A stretch of 64,000 nucleotides of DNA from contig NZ_JANFYN010000005.1 of NCBI RefSeq assembly GCF_024460475.1, positions 1-64,000 on the forward strand, written 5' to 3'. The notes below the pieces were generated by a model. That model did not search any database and was not told the origin of the DNA. It saw nothing but the letters and a program-made list of their open reading frames with translations. The translations under genes were made by a program, and so were the position numbers. This DNA comes from Holdemanella sp. MSK.7.32. GTDB lineage: Bacteria > Bacillota_I > Bacilli_A > Erysipelotrichales > Erysipelotrichaceae. Position 1 is the first letter of the stretch. Each line of letters starts with the position of its first letter. Shown here in pieces: positions 1 to 9,559 of this stretch.

Positions 1-87
1 TAATCAAATATCGAGTGTTGCACCATTTTTTACTATTCAGCCTCTAAAGTCAGGTTTTATATCACGCAAAAAAATTGTCAAGAAAAA

Positions 88-118
88 GAAAAAAAGCACC
101 GAAGTGCTTTCTCTCATC
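88..118 (-). terminator. Intrinsic terminator after the phospholipase-like gene
   Basis: Read on the minus strand, AAGCAC-TTCG-GTGCTT is followed by a run of seven T residues. It lies about 150 bp downstream of the stop codon at 265 and would end the minus-strand operon 265-4047. The rest of positions 1-264 shows no convincing gene. Confidence 0.8.
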
Positions 119-264
119 GAAAGGATCGATAAAGTAATTTCTTATGTGTTTTAAGGAAGGATATATACACACAAGATGGATATTGAGTCGAAAGGTGAGC
201 CATACTTTCTTTCTCTTACCACCCTTATAATACGCCTAATCGCAAAACTTGTAAACCCTTCCAG

Positions 265-1239
265 TTACTTTTCGTAAATTAAATCAAAATTTATCATTTC
301 CTTATGATCATTTGTACCCAAATTATAGTTTCGATCTTTAATTAAATTTAATAAATCATCATCTAAATCAGGATTCTCACATGCCGCTAAGAATAAGCGA
401 ATTGCCTCCATCGCAAGAAGCTGGGCTTTATCGTATAAGTCGAAGAAACTTTCTGTTGAAACCAACGTATCATCACTTGGATGTACCCAACGAGTATGTA
501 ATAAATTCATCACATCATATGGATCATCTGGCTCATTCGGTACGATATATCCAGACAATGAATTGTAGGCTTTGGTGAAAGTCTCTAATGTTTGAAGTGC
601 CTTTAGCTTATCTCCAGAAGCATCATAGAATAAGGATTCAATAAAGTGCCAATCCTTCAAGCTTTCCATGATTTGATGAGGCTTGATTTCAAAACCTAGA
701 ATCTGACGGATTGCAGGCACATAGATACGTGCAATGGCACGAGCTTCTTCTTTCGATGCATCACTGATTTCATAGAATTTAAAATCTTCAATCGTACATT
801 CTTTTTTCACTTTCAACATGATCGCATCCATCAACGATTCAAAACGATGGTGATACCACGCACTCTTGCCTTTGCAAGTTCCCGTGCGATAAAACACATA
901 TGGATGGCTTGTCGCATCTAATGCCCAGTGACATAAATGCCCACAAACATAAGTGATCATATCTTTTTTTATTTCTTCATCCGCTTCATTGCGAATGGAA
1001 ATCAAAGCTTTTTGATAAAATTCATTCACATGACCCGCATGAAACATATTTCCTGAAACACGTAAATCACTCTTTTTAAAGAAATCTTTTGGATTCATAC
1101 CATGAAAGAATAAAAAGTCAGGTCCATTCGAACCAATTTCCAATAAGTGAAGTCTAGGTTCAAATAAATCATGCGTATTTTCATCCACCTTATCAAAGAT
1201 TTCCTGTGCAAATAAAGTATGAGTAATAATATTAGGCAT
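265..1239 (-). CDS. Zinc-dependent phospholipase C-like family protein
   Basis: The 324-residue protein resembles the Zn_dep_PLPC family (PF00882), which is related to phospholipase C and the P1 nuclease fold. Candidate metal ligands are His7, Asp41 (GPDF), His67 and His70, the cluster His101/His104/Asp108/His112 (GHLCHWALDATSHP), and His130/His131 with Glu134. I see no clear signal peptide, so it may act in the cytosol, and the substrate cannot be stated. The start has a good AAGGAGG ribosome binding site. The first 8 bp overlap the end of the DUF2779 gene, so the two are probably translationally coupled. It is the last gene of a minus-strand operon. The family assignment is fairly secure; the enzymatic activity is inferred. 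Confidence 0.75.
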   Translation of the reverse strand: MPNIITHTLFAQEIFDKVDENTHDLFEPRLHLLEIGSNGPDFLFFHGMNPKDFFKKSDLRVSGNMFHAGHVNEFYQKALISIRNEADEEIKKDMITYVCGHLCHWALDATSHPYVFYRTGTCKGKSAWYHHRFESLMDAIMLKVKKECTIEDFKFYEISDASKEEARAIARIYVPAIRQILGFEIKPHQIMESLKDWHFIESLFYDASGDKLKALQTLETFTKAYNSLSGYIVPNEPDDPYDVMNLLHTRWVHPSDDTLVSTESFFDLYDKAQLLAMEAIRLFLAACENPDLDDDLLNLIKDRNYNLGTNDHKEMINFDLIYEK

Positions 1240-2701
1240 CTTTTTCTACCTCCTTGATCAAGCCATGATATACAACATATTCTGCATAAGTATCCATCTG
1301 ACAATATGTTGAAATGGCTTCTTTTACTTCTTTTTTCTCTTTTTCGTCCTTCTCATCATATGTACGATACGCAAATACAGCATTTAAACCATTTTGAATA
1401 TCCAAATCATGATAAGAAACATCTTTTGAGAATACAGGCAATATACTCTTCAATGAATAATGACCACGCATTTTTGAATTGTAGTAGAGTCCTGCCTCAA
1501 ATGGTTTTGATAAATCCACCATTCTTGAACAAATCGACTCTAATTCTTCCCTATATTCTTCAAATTGACTCGCTAATTGTTTCAATCTCAGCTTTTCAGC
1601 TCCCTCCATATTATAAACAAGAATCGTTCCCGTTTTAGGAAGGTCTTTGATCAATTGTTCAACAAAATGACGACGGCAATCTTTGGATTCAAAGAAGTTA
1701 TAATGGGTTAAATTTCCATCCGAAGTTTCTACATGAAGACTATATTGAAAACACAGTACGTCAAAAGGCTTCATATTCTTATAGGGTGGTATGGCAAAGG
1801 TATCCCATTCAAAATCCAAATACGAAATTGGATATTTGATTTGTTTCATCCACACCTGTAAAGCGGCACGATCCATAAATGGTTTTTGCGTTTTACTAGC
1901 CATATATTGCGCATATTGAAGACGGAATCCTTCAATTTGATTCAATGGCAACTCATGAATATGACGAATACCACGTTCATACGCATCCAGCTTATGTTGA
2001 TTGGTTGTAAAGAATAAAATCGAGTCGTCTGGTTCATTAGATTCATCAAAACATACAGAATAGTAGTTGCACCTTCTTAAAGCTGTACATTGTTTTGTGC
2101 GTACTGGCATAACACTTGGTCGATTTAAAATTTCTTTTGTTCTTTCAATCCAACCATCCAAATCCACATCCACTTCATCCATACATTCGGCAATTGTTTT
2201 AGACAAATGGTTGCGCTTATTGAATAGCTTATCGCTGATACATAAGAGTTCATTTAAATCCAACGCATCCTGACGAACATATTCTTTGTTTAAATAGACA
2301 ATGCGATTTTCAACCACACGAACATCACAATGTGCCAAAATAATTTGATTGACCTTCATGACCAACGCTTCATTTTCTTTGGGATATGCACTCAAATGTG
2401 GGTACACGGCCATATATCCATTCTCTAATTTTTTAAGATACGGAATCTTTGTACGACACTCCTTATATTCAAAGCGTGCAAAGCATACAACTTCGTTTTC
2501 TTCTAATAATTTTAAAGATTGTTCGTTTGAATCCATGGAATGACCTAAGCCACATTCATTCGCATTTAAATAATTTCGCCATAGATCGGAAAATGGACAA
2601 TCCATTTTATAAAAACTTTCCTGGTGAAGTGAATTGTGGGCGCTGTTCCAACAAAAACAGTCACATTTCATTTCACGCATTAAATCTGATACATGTAACA
2701 T
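1232..2701 (-). CDS. DUF2779 domain protein, putative nuclease
   Basis: The 489-residue protein matches the DUF2779 family. The C-terminal part begins near Asp296-Phe-Glu298 (YLDFEWD), a D-x-E pattern typical of DnaQ-like 3'-5' exonucleases, and continues with FQYSLH and a YN-x-E segment. Upstream, a Cys group near residues 205, 211 and 217 (CTALRRCNYYSVC) recalls the Fe-S region of Cas4/RecB-like nucleases, and more Cys residues lie at the N terminus. It is therefore probably a DNA or RNA exonuclease, but this is inference. I chose the ATG at 2701 because GGTGAA lies six bases upstream; a TTG at 2731 would add ten residues. It lies between a WYL regulator and a phospholipase-like gene. Confidence 0.72.
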   Translation of the reverse strand: MLHVSDLMREMKCDCFCWNSAHNSLHQESFYKMDCPFSDLWRNYLNANECGLGHSMDSNEQSLKLLEENEVVCFARFEYKECRTKIPYLKKLENGYMAVYPHLSAYPKENEALVMKVNQIILAHCDVRVVENRIVYLNKEYVRQDALDLNELLCISDKLFNKRNHLSKTIAECMDEVDVDLDGWIERTKEILNRPSVMPVRTKQCTALRRCNYYSVCFDESNEPDDSILFFTTNQHKLDAYERGIRHIHELPLNQIEGFRLQYAQYMASKTQKPFMDRAALQVWMKQIKYPISYLDFEWDTFAIPPYKNMKPFDVLCFQYSLHVETSDGNLTHYNFFESKDCRRHFVEQLIKDLPKTGTILVYNMEGAEKLRLKQLASQFEEYREELESICSRMVDLSKPFEAGLYYNSKMRGHYSLKSILPVFSKDVSYHDLDIQNGLNAVFAYRTYDEKDEKEKKEVKEAISTYCQMDTYAEYVVYHGLIKEVEKDA

Positions 2702-2734
2702 AAAAAATTCACCATATCTATTGTACTTCAATTT

Positions 2735-3694
2735 TTAATTCTTTTCATCCCTATACGCATTTAATATTTTTTGAACACGAGACAAATAAGCAATTTTTAC
2801 ATCTTCAGGATTTAAAATCTCCATTTGATCACTCATAGAAAACAAGGACTGATACAAGTTTGACATGTCGTCTGTATAGAATTCAAAGTCTGTGTACGCT
2901 TCTTGTTTATTAATGGCTTGTAGTTTATTGCCCCAATATTTTTCTTTAAATAAGCGAAGCCCATTATTTTCATGGTAGACTCTCACTTTCACAAGTTTTA
3001 AATCTAAAGGAATCAAAGAATGTTCTCCGATGTAGTTGCTTAAATGAAAGTGATTGTCACGAATAAAGTGTCTCGATGAAATTTCACATGAAAACATACG
3101 TTGCGAACTAAAACGGTACATGCGATAGTCTTTTCTTAATAAAGAAAAACCAATTAAATAATACGACTTATGGTAGTGAATGATTTCATAGGGTTCAACC
3201 TCAAATTGTTTAGGGGCTTCATCCTGTAAAGACTGGTACGACAAAAGAACGCAAAGACCATGGTTCATGGCTTGTTGCGTCTTATCAATCATGTGGGAGA
3301 TCTTTTCGTCTAATTCCATAGAATTGGACATATAGTGTAAGGAATCGTTGGATGAAATCTTGCTTGTCGAAATAATCTTATCCATCGCATCACAATATAG
3401 CGGAAGGGGTTTAAAGTCTTTTTGTGTACGCATAAACTTATAGGATTGCACCAAAGCATCCTTTTGTTCGTCACTAAAAATAGTGACAGGAAGATCGTAT
3501 TCATCATTTAAGATGTATCCTCCATAACGTCCCTTTACTTCTTCTACATTATATCCAGCTAGTACAAGCTCTTTTTTAAATTCACGAATGTTACGTGGAT
3601 TAACTTCAAGTTCTGTCGCAAGCTGTGTTGTGTTCATTTTCCCTCTTGCCTTTAATAGTTGTAACATGCGAATGCATAGATTTGTTCGATTCAT
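2735..3694 (-). CDS. WYL-domain transcriptional regulator with N-terminal HTH
   Basis: The 319-residue protein has an N-terminal winged helix-turn-helix of the HTH_11 type (residues about 5-55, including TTQLATELEVNPRNIREFK) and a central to C-terminal WYL-type ligand-sensing domain (EPYEIIHYHKSYYLIGF). WYL proteins sense nucleic acid or nucleotide ligands and often control DNA repair or defence genes. Here the neighbour is a DUF2779 nuclease-like gene. The ATG at 3694 follows AAAGGAGAT; an upstream TTG at 3724 would overlap the ankyrin gene and is less likely. The start lies 14 bp after the ankyrin stop and the stop lies 33 bp before the DUF2779 start, so the genes are probably co-transcribed. 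Confidence 0.82.
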   Translation of the reverse strand: MNRTNLCIRMLQLLKARGKMNTTQLATELEVNPRNIREFKKELVLAGYNVEEVKGRYGGYILNDEYDLPVTIFSDEQKDALVQSYKFMRTQKDFKPLPLYCDAMDKIISTSKISSNDSLHYMSNSMELDEKISHMIDKTQQAMNHGLCVLLSYQSLQDEAPKQFEVEPYEIIHYHKSYYLIGFSLLRKDYRMYRFSSQRMFSCEISSRHFIRDNHFHLSNYIGEHSLIPLDLKLVKVRVYHENNGLRLFKEKYWGNKLQAINKQEAYTDFEFYTDDMSNLYQSLFSMSDQMEILNPEDVKIAYLSRVQKILNAYRDEKN

Positions 3695-3708
3695 TTTTTT
3701 ATCTCCTT

Positions 3709-4047
3709 TTAGTGCGTGCTGCAAAATCTTTGGGGATAGTAGCCAAAGCCTTTTTTTGGTTCAAAATGTTTAGGAACAATACCACGAAATACCAGTGGAC
3801 GTATCATTTGACCAATCCCTCTTTCAAGCGCAAAGCCTAAAGCTTCTTGTTTCTGAATGGCTCCGGCATCAATTAAAATATTTACAATTTCTTCATTTCC
3901 AATGCTGATGGCATGCATCAAGATAGGATATCCATTAAATACCCAACTTGGACTTGCTCCAAGTTCTAGGCAGTTTTCTACTCCTTGTACATCTTCTTTC
4001 CATACAGCATCTAATAAATCCATAGCTAATCTTTTTTCTGCGTTCAT
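3709..4047 (-). CDS. Small ankyrin-repeat protein
   Basis: The 112-residue protein contains about two ankyrin-like repeats. One is around ENCLELGASPSWVFNGYPILMHAI and the next is around NEEIVNILIDAGAIQKQEALGFAL, with the helix-turn-helix and GA-[SI] turn pattern of the fold. Ankyrin repeats bind other proteins, so it may be an adaptor. No catalytic motif is visible. The start is preceded by AAGAAGGG. It is the first gene of the minus-strand set that continues with the WYL regulator. The partner is unknown. Confidence 0.7.
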   Translation of the reverse strand: MNAEKRLAMDLLDAVWKEDVQGVENCLELGASPSWVFNGYPILMHAISIGNEEIVNILIDAGAIQKQEALGFALERGIGQMIRPLVFRGIVPKHFEPKKGFGYYPQRFCSTH

Positions 4048-4107
4048 ATTGTACCCTTCTTTCTATACTCAAAGGATACATCTTATATAGACATCATTTA
4101 TGTCAAA

Positions 4108-5265
4108 TTAATCGGATACTTCTTTCACTTTTTGAAGTCTAGTTAACACATCTTCGCTTACCAGCTGATAGATGCACGAACAAATTGGAATAAAAATGAT
4201 GATTCCAATAATACCTGCTACATTGGCTCCAATGGTGATGGCCACAATGATATACATAGGTGGAAAGCCTACAGACTTACCAACTACGTGCGGATAGATA
4301 AAGTTTCCTTCAACTTGTTGAATACAGATAAACATAATAATGAATGTAAATCCTTGTACAGGAGATGTTATCGCAATAAAGAAAGTACATAATAGAGCGG
4401 CAACCAAGGCGCCAAACATTGGCACAAGAGCTCCAATACCTACGACTAGACCTATTAAAAATGCATATGGAATCTTCATGATCAAAGATCCTGCAGTAAC
4501 TAAACTGGCTAAAATCAAGCATTCCAAACAAGTTCCGCCTACATAACTTGTAAAAATACGAATGATCAGCTTTAATACGTGGCGTGTTTTTTCATAATCC
4601 TTTTCTGGAAGATAGGCCTTTAATAAAGATTTTGTTTCACGAACCACTTGTTTTTTATTAAACAACAATAGAAACGAGAATACGATTGCGATAAAGGCTT
4701 GCGCAAACCAAGAAAATGTAGTGGATAAAATCATAAAAATGGATCCAAATATATCATTGGCTCCTCCAGAAACAAGCCAGGAACTGATTTTTTTACTCAC
4801 ATTATCAATCGCAAATGTACTAAAGGCATTGATATCTAAGTGTTGTAAAAAGTTGTGCACTACATCTACATGTTTTGTGATATCTAAAAGCCATATGTAG
4901 AATTCATAAATCATCTGTGGGAAGTTTGACATCAACAATTGAATCGAAAATAGAATCTTAGGTATGACAATACCGACAAAGGCGGCAAATACGGCAAGCA
5001 CAATGAAGATGGCTAAAATGTTGGATAGGACTCTTTTAATTTTTGTATCTTTTATATCAAACCATTTAATTAAATAGCGCATGAGATTGTTCGATATAAT
5101 GTTAAACACAAAGGCAAGCCCTGCACCAAATAAAAATGGCAGACACATGGCCCCAATCCATGCCAAAAAACCAATGATTTTTTCAAAATAATAGATAACC
5201 ATACCAATTAATAAGGTAAAAATAATGAGTCTTTGGTACATTTTTTCTTTTTCATGTAGGTCCAT
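4108..5265 (-). CDS. AI-2E family transporter (predicted permease)
   Basis: The 385-residue membrane protein belongs to the AI-2E transporter/YtvI-type permease family (PF01594). It has a pair of N-terminal membrane helices, a soluble segment around residues 115-155, and a block of further helices with FVLLGLVVGIGALVPMFG-like sequence (here FLIGLVVGIGALVPMFG). The ATG at 5265 follows GAGGTGG; a GTG at 5274 sits inside that ribosome binding site and is less likely. Members act as small-molecule or ion exporters, and the autoinducer-2 role was proposed for only some of them, so I do not assign a substrate. It is transcribed away from pyrG. Confidence 0.85.
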   Translation of the reverse strand: MDLHEKEKMYQRLIIFTLLIGMVIYYFEKIIGFLAWIGAMCLPFLFGAGLAFVFNIISNNLMRYLIKWFDIKDTKIKRVLSNILAIFIVLAVFAAFVGIVIPKILFSIQLLMSNFPQMIYEFYIWLLDITKHVDVVHNFLQHLDINAFSTFAIDNVSKKISSWLVSGGANDIFGSIFMILSTTFSWFAQAFIAIVFSFLLLFNKKQVVRETKSLLKAYLPEKDYEKTRHVLKLIIRIFTSYVGGTCLECLILASLVTAGSLIMKIPYAFLIGLVVGIGALVPMFGALVAALLCTFFIAITSPVQGFTFIIMFICIQQVEGNFIYPHVVGKSVGFPPMYIIVAITIGANVAGIIGIIIFIPICSCIYQLVSEDVLTRLQKVKEVSD

Positions 5266-5333
5266 CAAAACCACCTCAAATCGAATTTATTATACTATCT
5301 TTTACATTTAAAATCATTTTTTTAAATTTTTTA

Positions 5334-5362
5334 TTTACATCTTTTTTTCATAGGTGTAAAAT
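5334..5362 (+). promoter_or_regulatory. Probable pyrG promoter
   Basis: A -35-like TTTACA at 5334-5339 and a -10-like TAAAAT at 5357-5362 are separated by 17 bp. They lie about 35 bp upstream of the pyrG start codon. No terminator-like leader is visible between promoter and gene. Confidence 0.5.
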
Positions 5363-5397
5363 TCACGAGTTAAAAGAAAAAAGTAGAGGTGAAACAA

Positions 5398-7011
5398 ATG
5401 AGTACAAAGTACATTTTCGTAACAGGAGGTGTTGTTTCTGGCCTGGGTAAAGGTATCAGTGCAGCCAGTCTTGGCCGCCTTTTAAAGTCCCGTGGCTACA
5501 AGGTAACAAGTCAAAAGCTCGATCCCTATATCAATGTGGATCCCGGAACAATGTCTCCTTTTCAACATGGTGAAGTATATGTCACAGATGATGGATTAGA
5601 AGCCGACCTGGATCTAGGTCATTATGAGCGTTTTATTGATGAAAACCTCCATACGTATTCCAACCTTACCACTGGACGTGTCTATTGGAATGTCATTAAT
5701 AAAGAGCGTGATGGAAAATATCTTGGTGAAACCGTTCAAGTTATTCCTCATATTACCAATGAAATCAAGAGTTTCGTAATTCGTGCAGGAGAACATGCGG
5801 CTGCCGATGTCGTAATTACCGAGATTGGTGGTACGACTGGCGATATTGAAAGCTTGCCATTTCTAGAATCTATTCGTCAGGTTGCCTTAGAGGTTGGTCG
5901 TAAAAACTGTCTGTTCATCCATGTCACTTACATCCCTTATATTTCGGGTTCACAGGAATATAAATCAAAACCAACTCAACATTCCGTAAAAGAATTACAA
6001 TCTTATGGCATCAATCCAGATATCATTGTAGCGCGTTGTGATGAAACGATTCCTCAGTCTGTATTAGACAAAATTTCATTATTCTGTAATGTTGAAAAAC
6101 GTTGTGTCATCCAAAACAAGACACTTCCTTCTCTATATGAAGTACCATTTATGTTAGAAGAACAAAATCTTGCAGATATTGTCTGTGAAAAGACAGGCCT
6201 TGAAATACGTAAGCCAGATTTAAGTGAATGGCAACAAGTTGTCGATAACATTAAAGCAAGCACCAAACCTGTAAATATTGCCTTAGTTGGTAAATACGTT
6301 GCCTTACACGATGCCTATTTATCTGTCAGTGAAGCCTTGTATCATGGTGGTTTTGAAAATCATGCCAAAGTCAATATTCAATGGATTGATTCGGAAGGCT
6401 TAGAAAATGCCAACTTAGATGAAGTCTTTAAAGATACAGATGGAATCATCTTGCCAGGTGGTTTTGGCGATCGTGGTATTGAAGGTATGATCAGTGTAGC
6501 CACTTACGCAAGACAAAAACAAATTCCTTATTTAGGTATCTGTTTAGGTATGCAGATTGCAGCCATTGCCTTTGCCCGCAGTGCATTAGGTTTAAAGGAT
6601 GCCAACTCTTTTGAATTTGATCCACAAAGTAAACATACAATCATTGATTTCATGGAAGATCAAAGTAATGATATTCGTAAAGGCGGAACCATGCGTTTAG
6701 GATCTTATCCATGTTCATTAAGAGCTGATACAAATATTTGGTCTTGCTACAAAAAAGATATGATTGATGAAAGACATCGTCATCGTTATGAATTCAACAA
6801 TGAATATCGTTCTGAATTTGAACGTAACGATATGATGATTGTCGGAACAAGTCCGGATAAACAATTGGTTGAAGCTATTGAGTATAAGAATCACCCATTC
6901 TACATTGGTGTACAATATCATCCTGAATTTAAATCTAGGCCAAACCGTCCACACCCATTATTTGTGGGTTTAGTTAAGGCCAGTCTAGAAAACAGAGAAA
7001 GTCACAAATAG
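5398..7011 (+). CDS. pyrG: CTP synthase
   Basis: The 537-residue enzyme converts UTP, ATP and glutamine to CTP in the cytosol. The N-terminal synthetase domain has the P-loop-like GGVVSGLGKG at residues 10-19. The C-terminal class I glutamine amidotransferase domain has the nucleophile loop GICLGMQ (Cys near residue 380) and the His-Glu pair in QYHPEFKSRP. Length and motifs match the family. The ATG at 5398 follows AGAGGTGAAACAA; a GTG nine bases upstream sits inside the ribosome binding site. The gene is a single transcription unit closed by a terminator that overlaps its stop codon. Confidence 0.97.
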   Translation: MSTKYIFVTGGVVSGLGKGISAASLGRLLKSRGYKVTSQKLDPYINVDPGTMSPFQHGEVYVTDDGLEADLDLGHYERFIDENLHTYSNLTTGRVYWNVINKERDGKYLGETVQVIPHITNEIKSFVIRAGEHAAADVVITEIGGTTGDIESLPFLESIRQVALEVGRKNCLFIHVTYIPYISGSQEYKSKPTQHSVKELQSYGINPDIIVARCDETIPQSVLDKISLFCNVEKRCVIQNKTLPSLYEVPFMLEEQNLADIVCEKTGLEIRKPDLSEWQQVVDNIKASTKPVNIALVGKYVALHDAYLSVSEALYHGGFENHAKVNIQWIDSEGLENANLDEVFKDTDGIILPGGFGDRGIEGMISVATYARQKQIPYLGICLGMQIAAIAFARSALGLKDANSFEFDPQSKHTIIDFMEDQSNDIRKGGTMRLGSYPCSLRADTNIWSCYKKDMIDERHRHRYEFNNEYRSEFERNDMMIVGTSPDKQLVEAIEYKNHPFYIGVQYHPEFKSRPNRPHPLFVGLVKASLENRESHK

Positions 7012-7026
7012 TGACTTTTCTTTTTT
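6996..7026 (+). terminator. pyrG terminator
   Basis: The stem GAAAGTCAC/GTGACTTTC, with a loop that contains the stop codon, is followed by a T-rich tract. Confidence 0.85.
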
Positions 7027-7110
7027 ATATATACTTTTTAATTTTATGGACAAACATATTTAATACGGAAACCAAAAACTTTTTATCCATTGAACTAGAA
7101 AGACAAAGTA

Positions 7111-7236
7111 TCATAGCTTTAATCTGTTTTTCTGCAGCATCCACTCTATTTGTTTAAAACTCAGTGTTAGCCTCTTTGCAGTCTTCGCAAAAACATACTT
7201 AAAGGCAAAATCATTTAATAAATTGGCGTATCTCAT
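7111..7236 (-). pseudogene. N-terminal remnant of a PD-(D/E)XK (Rpn-like) family gene
   Basis: An ATG at 7236 with an AGAGGTG ribosome binding site opens a 41-residue frame starting MRYANLLNDFAFKYVF. This is the characteristic start of Rpn-like PD-(D/E)XK nuclease family transposases. The match is lost after about 16 residues and the frame stops at 7111. A second frame then stays open to about 7021 but shows no recognisable domain. I read this as a decayed 5' fragment. The 7012-7375 gap otherwise holds the pyrG terminator, a GTAGGA-GTTT-TCCTAC palindrome at 7253-7268 and the leader of the next gene. Confidence 0.45.
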
Positions 7237-7375
7237 ACGCACCTCTTTTCTAGTAGGAGTTTTCCTACATACTTATATACGAAAAAAATTAGAGTTTTTT
7301 TGAAAAAAAGAAAATTTTCTCAAAACATTTGTGAAAATAATGATATTATATACGCGACAGGAGGATACTAGAAAA

Positions 7376-9463
7376 ATGAAAATTGTCGATGAATATTTTG
7401 GATGTGACGTATTCAGTACATCTGCTATGCAAAGATACTTGCCTCATGCCGTCTACAAACAAATGATGGATGTGATGGAAAAAGGAAAGGAACTTCCTAA
7501 AGAAATCGCAGATGTCGTCGCAAACGCCATGAAAGACTGGGCTATGGATAAGGGTGCAACTCACTATACGCACTGGTTCCAACCAATGACAGGTATTACG
7601 GCTGAAAAGCATGATGCGTTTATCAATCCAACAGGGCCAACATCTGTTATTTCAGATTTTAGAGGAAAAGAATTAATCAAAGGTGAACCTGATGCCTCAA
7701 GTTTTCCAAGTGGAGGATTGCGTGCCACATTCGAAGCCAGAGGATATACCGCATGGGATCCAACTTCTCTAGCTTTTGTCAAAGAAAAGACTTTATATAT
7801 TCCAACTTTATTCTGTTCTTACGATGGTAGTGCTTTGGATAAGAAAACACCGTTATTAAGAAGTAATGATACCTTAAACAAAGCTGCTGTTCGTTTATTG
7901 AACATTATGGGTTACAACATTCATAAAATCAAAACAACGGTTGGTCCAGAACAAGAATATTTCTTGATTGATGAAGAAATGTTCAAAGAACGTCTAGACT
8001 TATTAGTAACAGGAAGAACATTATTTGGTGCGGCTCCCGTAAAAGGCCAAGAATTAGATGATCACTACTTTGGTAGTTTGTCTGAACGAGTAAAAGCTTA
8101 TATGGAAGAAGTCGATGAAGAACTTTGGAAATTAGGTGTTTATGCCAAGACCGAACACAAAGAAGTAGCTCCATGTCAGTTTGAATTGGCGCCTGTATTT
8201 ACATCAACAAATATTGCGAATGACCAAAACCAATTGACTATGGAAGTTCTACAAAAAGTAGCTTCTCATCATGGATTGGTATGCTTACTACATGAAAAAC
8301 CATTTGATGGTGTCAATGGTAGTGGTAAACACAACAACTGGTCTTTCTGTACAGAAGAAGGAGAAAACATTTTAGAACCTGGTGATTCTCCAAAAGACAA
8401 TATTCGTTTCTTAACCGTTCTAGCTGCCATCATCAAAGGTGTAGACGAATACCAGGATTTATTAAGAATCTCTGTTGCCAGTGCAGGAAATGACCACCGT
8501 TTAGGTGCAGATGAAGCTCCACCCGCTATTATCTCTATCTATTTAGGTGAAGAATTAACAGCCATTCTTGAAGCCATTGAAGCTGGAAATGAATATGTAG
8601 ATACAATCGATCGTAAATTGGAACTTGGTGTTTCTACCCTTCCTCCAATCGCAAAAGATTCTACAGACCGTAACCGTACTTCTCCATTCGCATTTACAGG
8701 TAATAAATTCGAATTCAGAATGCTTGGATCCAACTTAAACATTTCTTGTCCAAACACTATTTTAAATACAATCGTAGCCGAAGAATTAACACAGTTTGCG
8801 GATGAATTGGAATGTGTTAAACAAGAAGATATGACAAAAGCCTTAATCGCGTTGATTCAAAAGACATTAAAGAATCATAAGCGTATCATTTTCTCTGGAA
8901 ATGGATATTCCGATGAATGGAAAAAGGAAGCACAAAAACGTGGTTTATTAGAGCTTAAGACAACAGCGGATGCACTTCCTCACTATACAGATCCAAAGAA
9001 CCTACAATTATTTGAAAAACACAATGTATATTCAGCTAGTGAATTGCATGCTCGTGAAAGTATCCTACTCACAAACTACTACCAAGTGGTTCAAATTGAA
9101 GCTAAGACAATGGCTTATATGTTAAGAAAACAAATCTTACCTGCTATCTTTAGTTATGAAGCTAAATTGGCTCAAATCATTCAAACAAAGAAATCAAGTG
9201 GAATTGATGCTCCATTAGAAGTTAAAATCTTAAAAAACATCAATACGCCTTTAGAATTAGTATCCAATCACTTAGATACATTAGAAGTTTTGATCAACAA
9301 AGAAACCACAACAGAAAAACAAGCGGCTCGTTTTGCGGCCGATGAATTACTTCCATTGATGGAAACGATTCGCCAATTGACGGATGTGATTGAAACCAAT
9401 GTTTCTAAAGAAGACTGGCCTTTACCAGACTATAACGACATTTTATTTAAATCTATGTTGTAG
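7376..9463 (+). CDS. glnN: Glutamine synthetase type III (first copy)
   Basis: The 695-residue protein is the long GSIII type that forms glutamine from glutamate, ammonia and ATP. Typical GSIII segments are THYTHWFQPMTG and KGEPDASSFPSGGLRATFE near residues 70-120, the metal/glutamate region TTVGPEQEYFL, and VNGSGKHNNWS, with the DSTDRNRTSPFAFTGNKFEFR block after it. The ATG at 7376 follows CAGGAGGA; a GTG at 7331 is in frame but has no ribosome binding site. It stands alone with its own terminator. A second GSIII lies at 33269-35359 in the nitrogen cluster. Regulation of this copy is not evident. Confidence 0.95.
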   Translation: MKIVDEYFGCDVFSTSAMQRYLPHAVYKQMMDVMEKGKELPKEIADVVANAMKDWAMDKGATHYTHWFQPMTGITAEKHDAFINPTGPTSVISDFRGKELIKGEPDASSFPSGGLRATFEARGYTAWDPTSLAFVKEKTLYIPTLFCSYDGSALDKKTPLLRSNDTLNKAAVRLLNIMGYNIHKIKTTVGPEQEYFLIDEEMFKERLDLLVTGRTLFGAAPVKGQELDDHYFGSLSERVKAYMEEVDEELWKLGVYAKTEHKEVAPCQFELAPVFTSTNIANDQNQLTMEVLQKVASHHGLVCLLHEKPFDGVNGSGKHNNWSFCTEEGENILEPGDSPKDNIRFLTVLAAIIKGVDEYQDLLRISVASAGNDHRLGADEAPPAIISIYLGEELTAILEAIEAGNEYVDTIDRKLELGVSTLPPIAKDSTDRNRTSPFAFTGNKFEFRMLGSNLNISCPNTILNTIVAEELTQFADELECVKQEDMTKALIALIQKTLKNHKRIIFSGNGYSDEWKKEAQKRGLLELKTTADALPHYTDPKNLQLFEKHNVYSASELHARESILLTNYYQVVQIEAKTMAYMLRKQILPAIFSYEAKLAQIIQTKKSSGIDAPLEVKILKNINTPLELVSNHLDTLEVLINKETTTEKQAARFAADELLPLMETIRQLTDVIETNVSKEDWPLPDYNDILFKSML

Positions 9464-9488
9464 GGAATCCAAGGATTCCCTCTTTTTT
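9463..9488 (+). terminator. Terminator after the first GSIII gene
   Basis: The perfect stem GGGAATCC-AA-GGATTCCC starts at the last base of the stop codon and is followed by TCTTTTTT. Confidence 0.88.
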
Positions 9489-9559
9489 ACATTTATTTTC
9501 TGAAACCACTTGCATATTTCTCTTTCAAGGTTCATAATCACTTAAAAAGGAGTTTTATT

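Noticed and set aside
7253..7268. GTAGGA-GTTT-TCCTAC hairpin upstream of the first GSIII gene
   Set aside because: No T tract follows on either strand, so it is not a terminator; it could be an operator but nothing else supports that.
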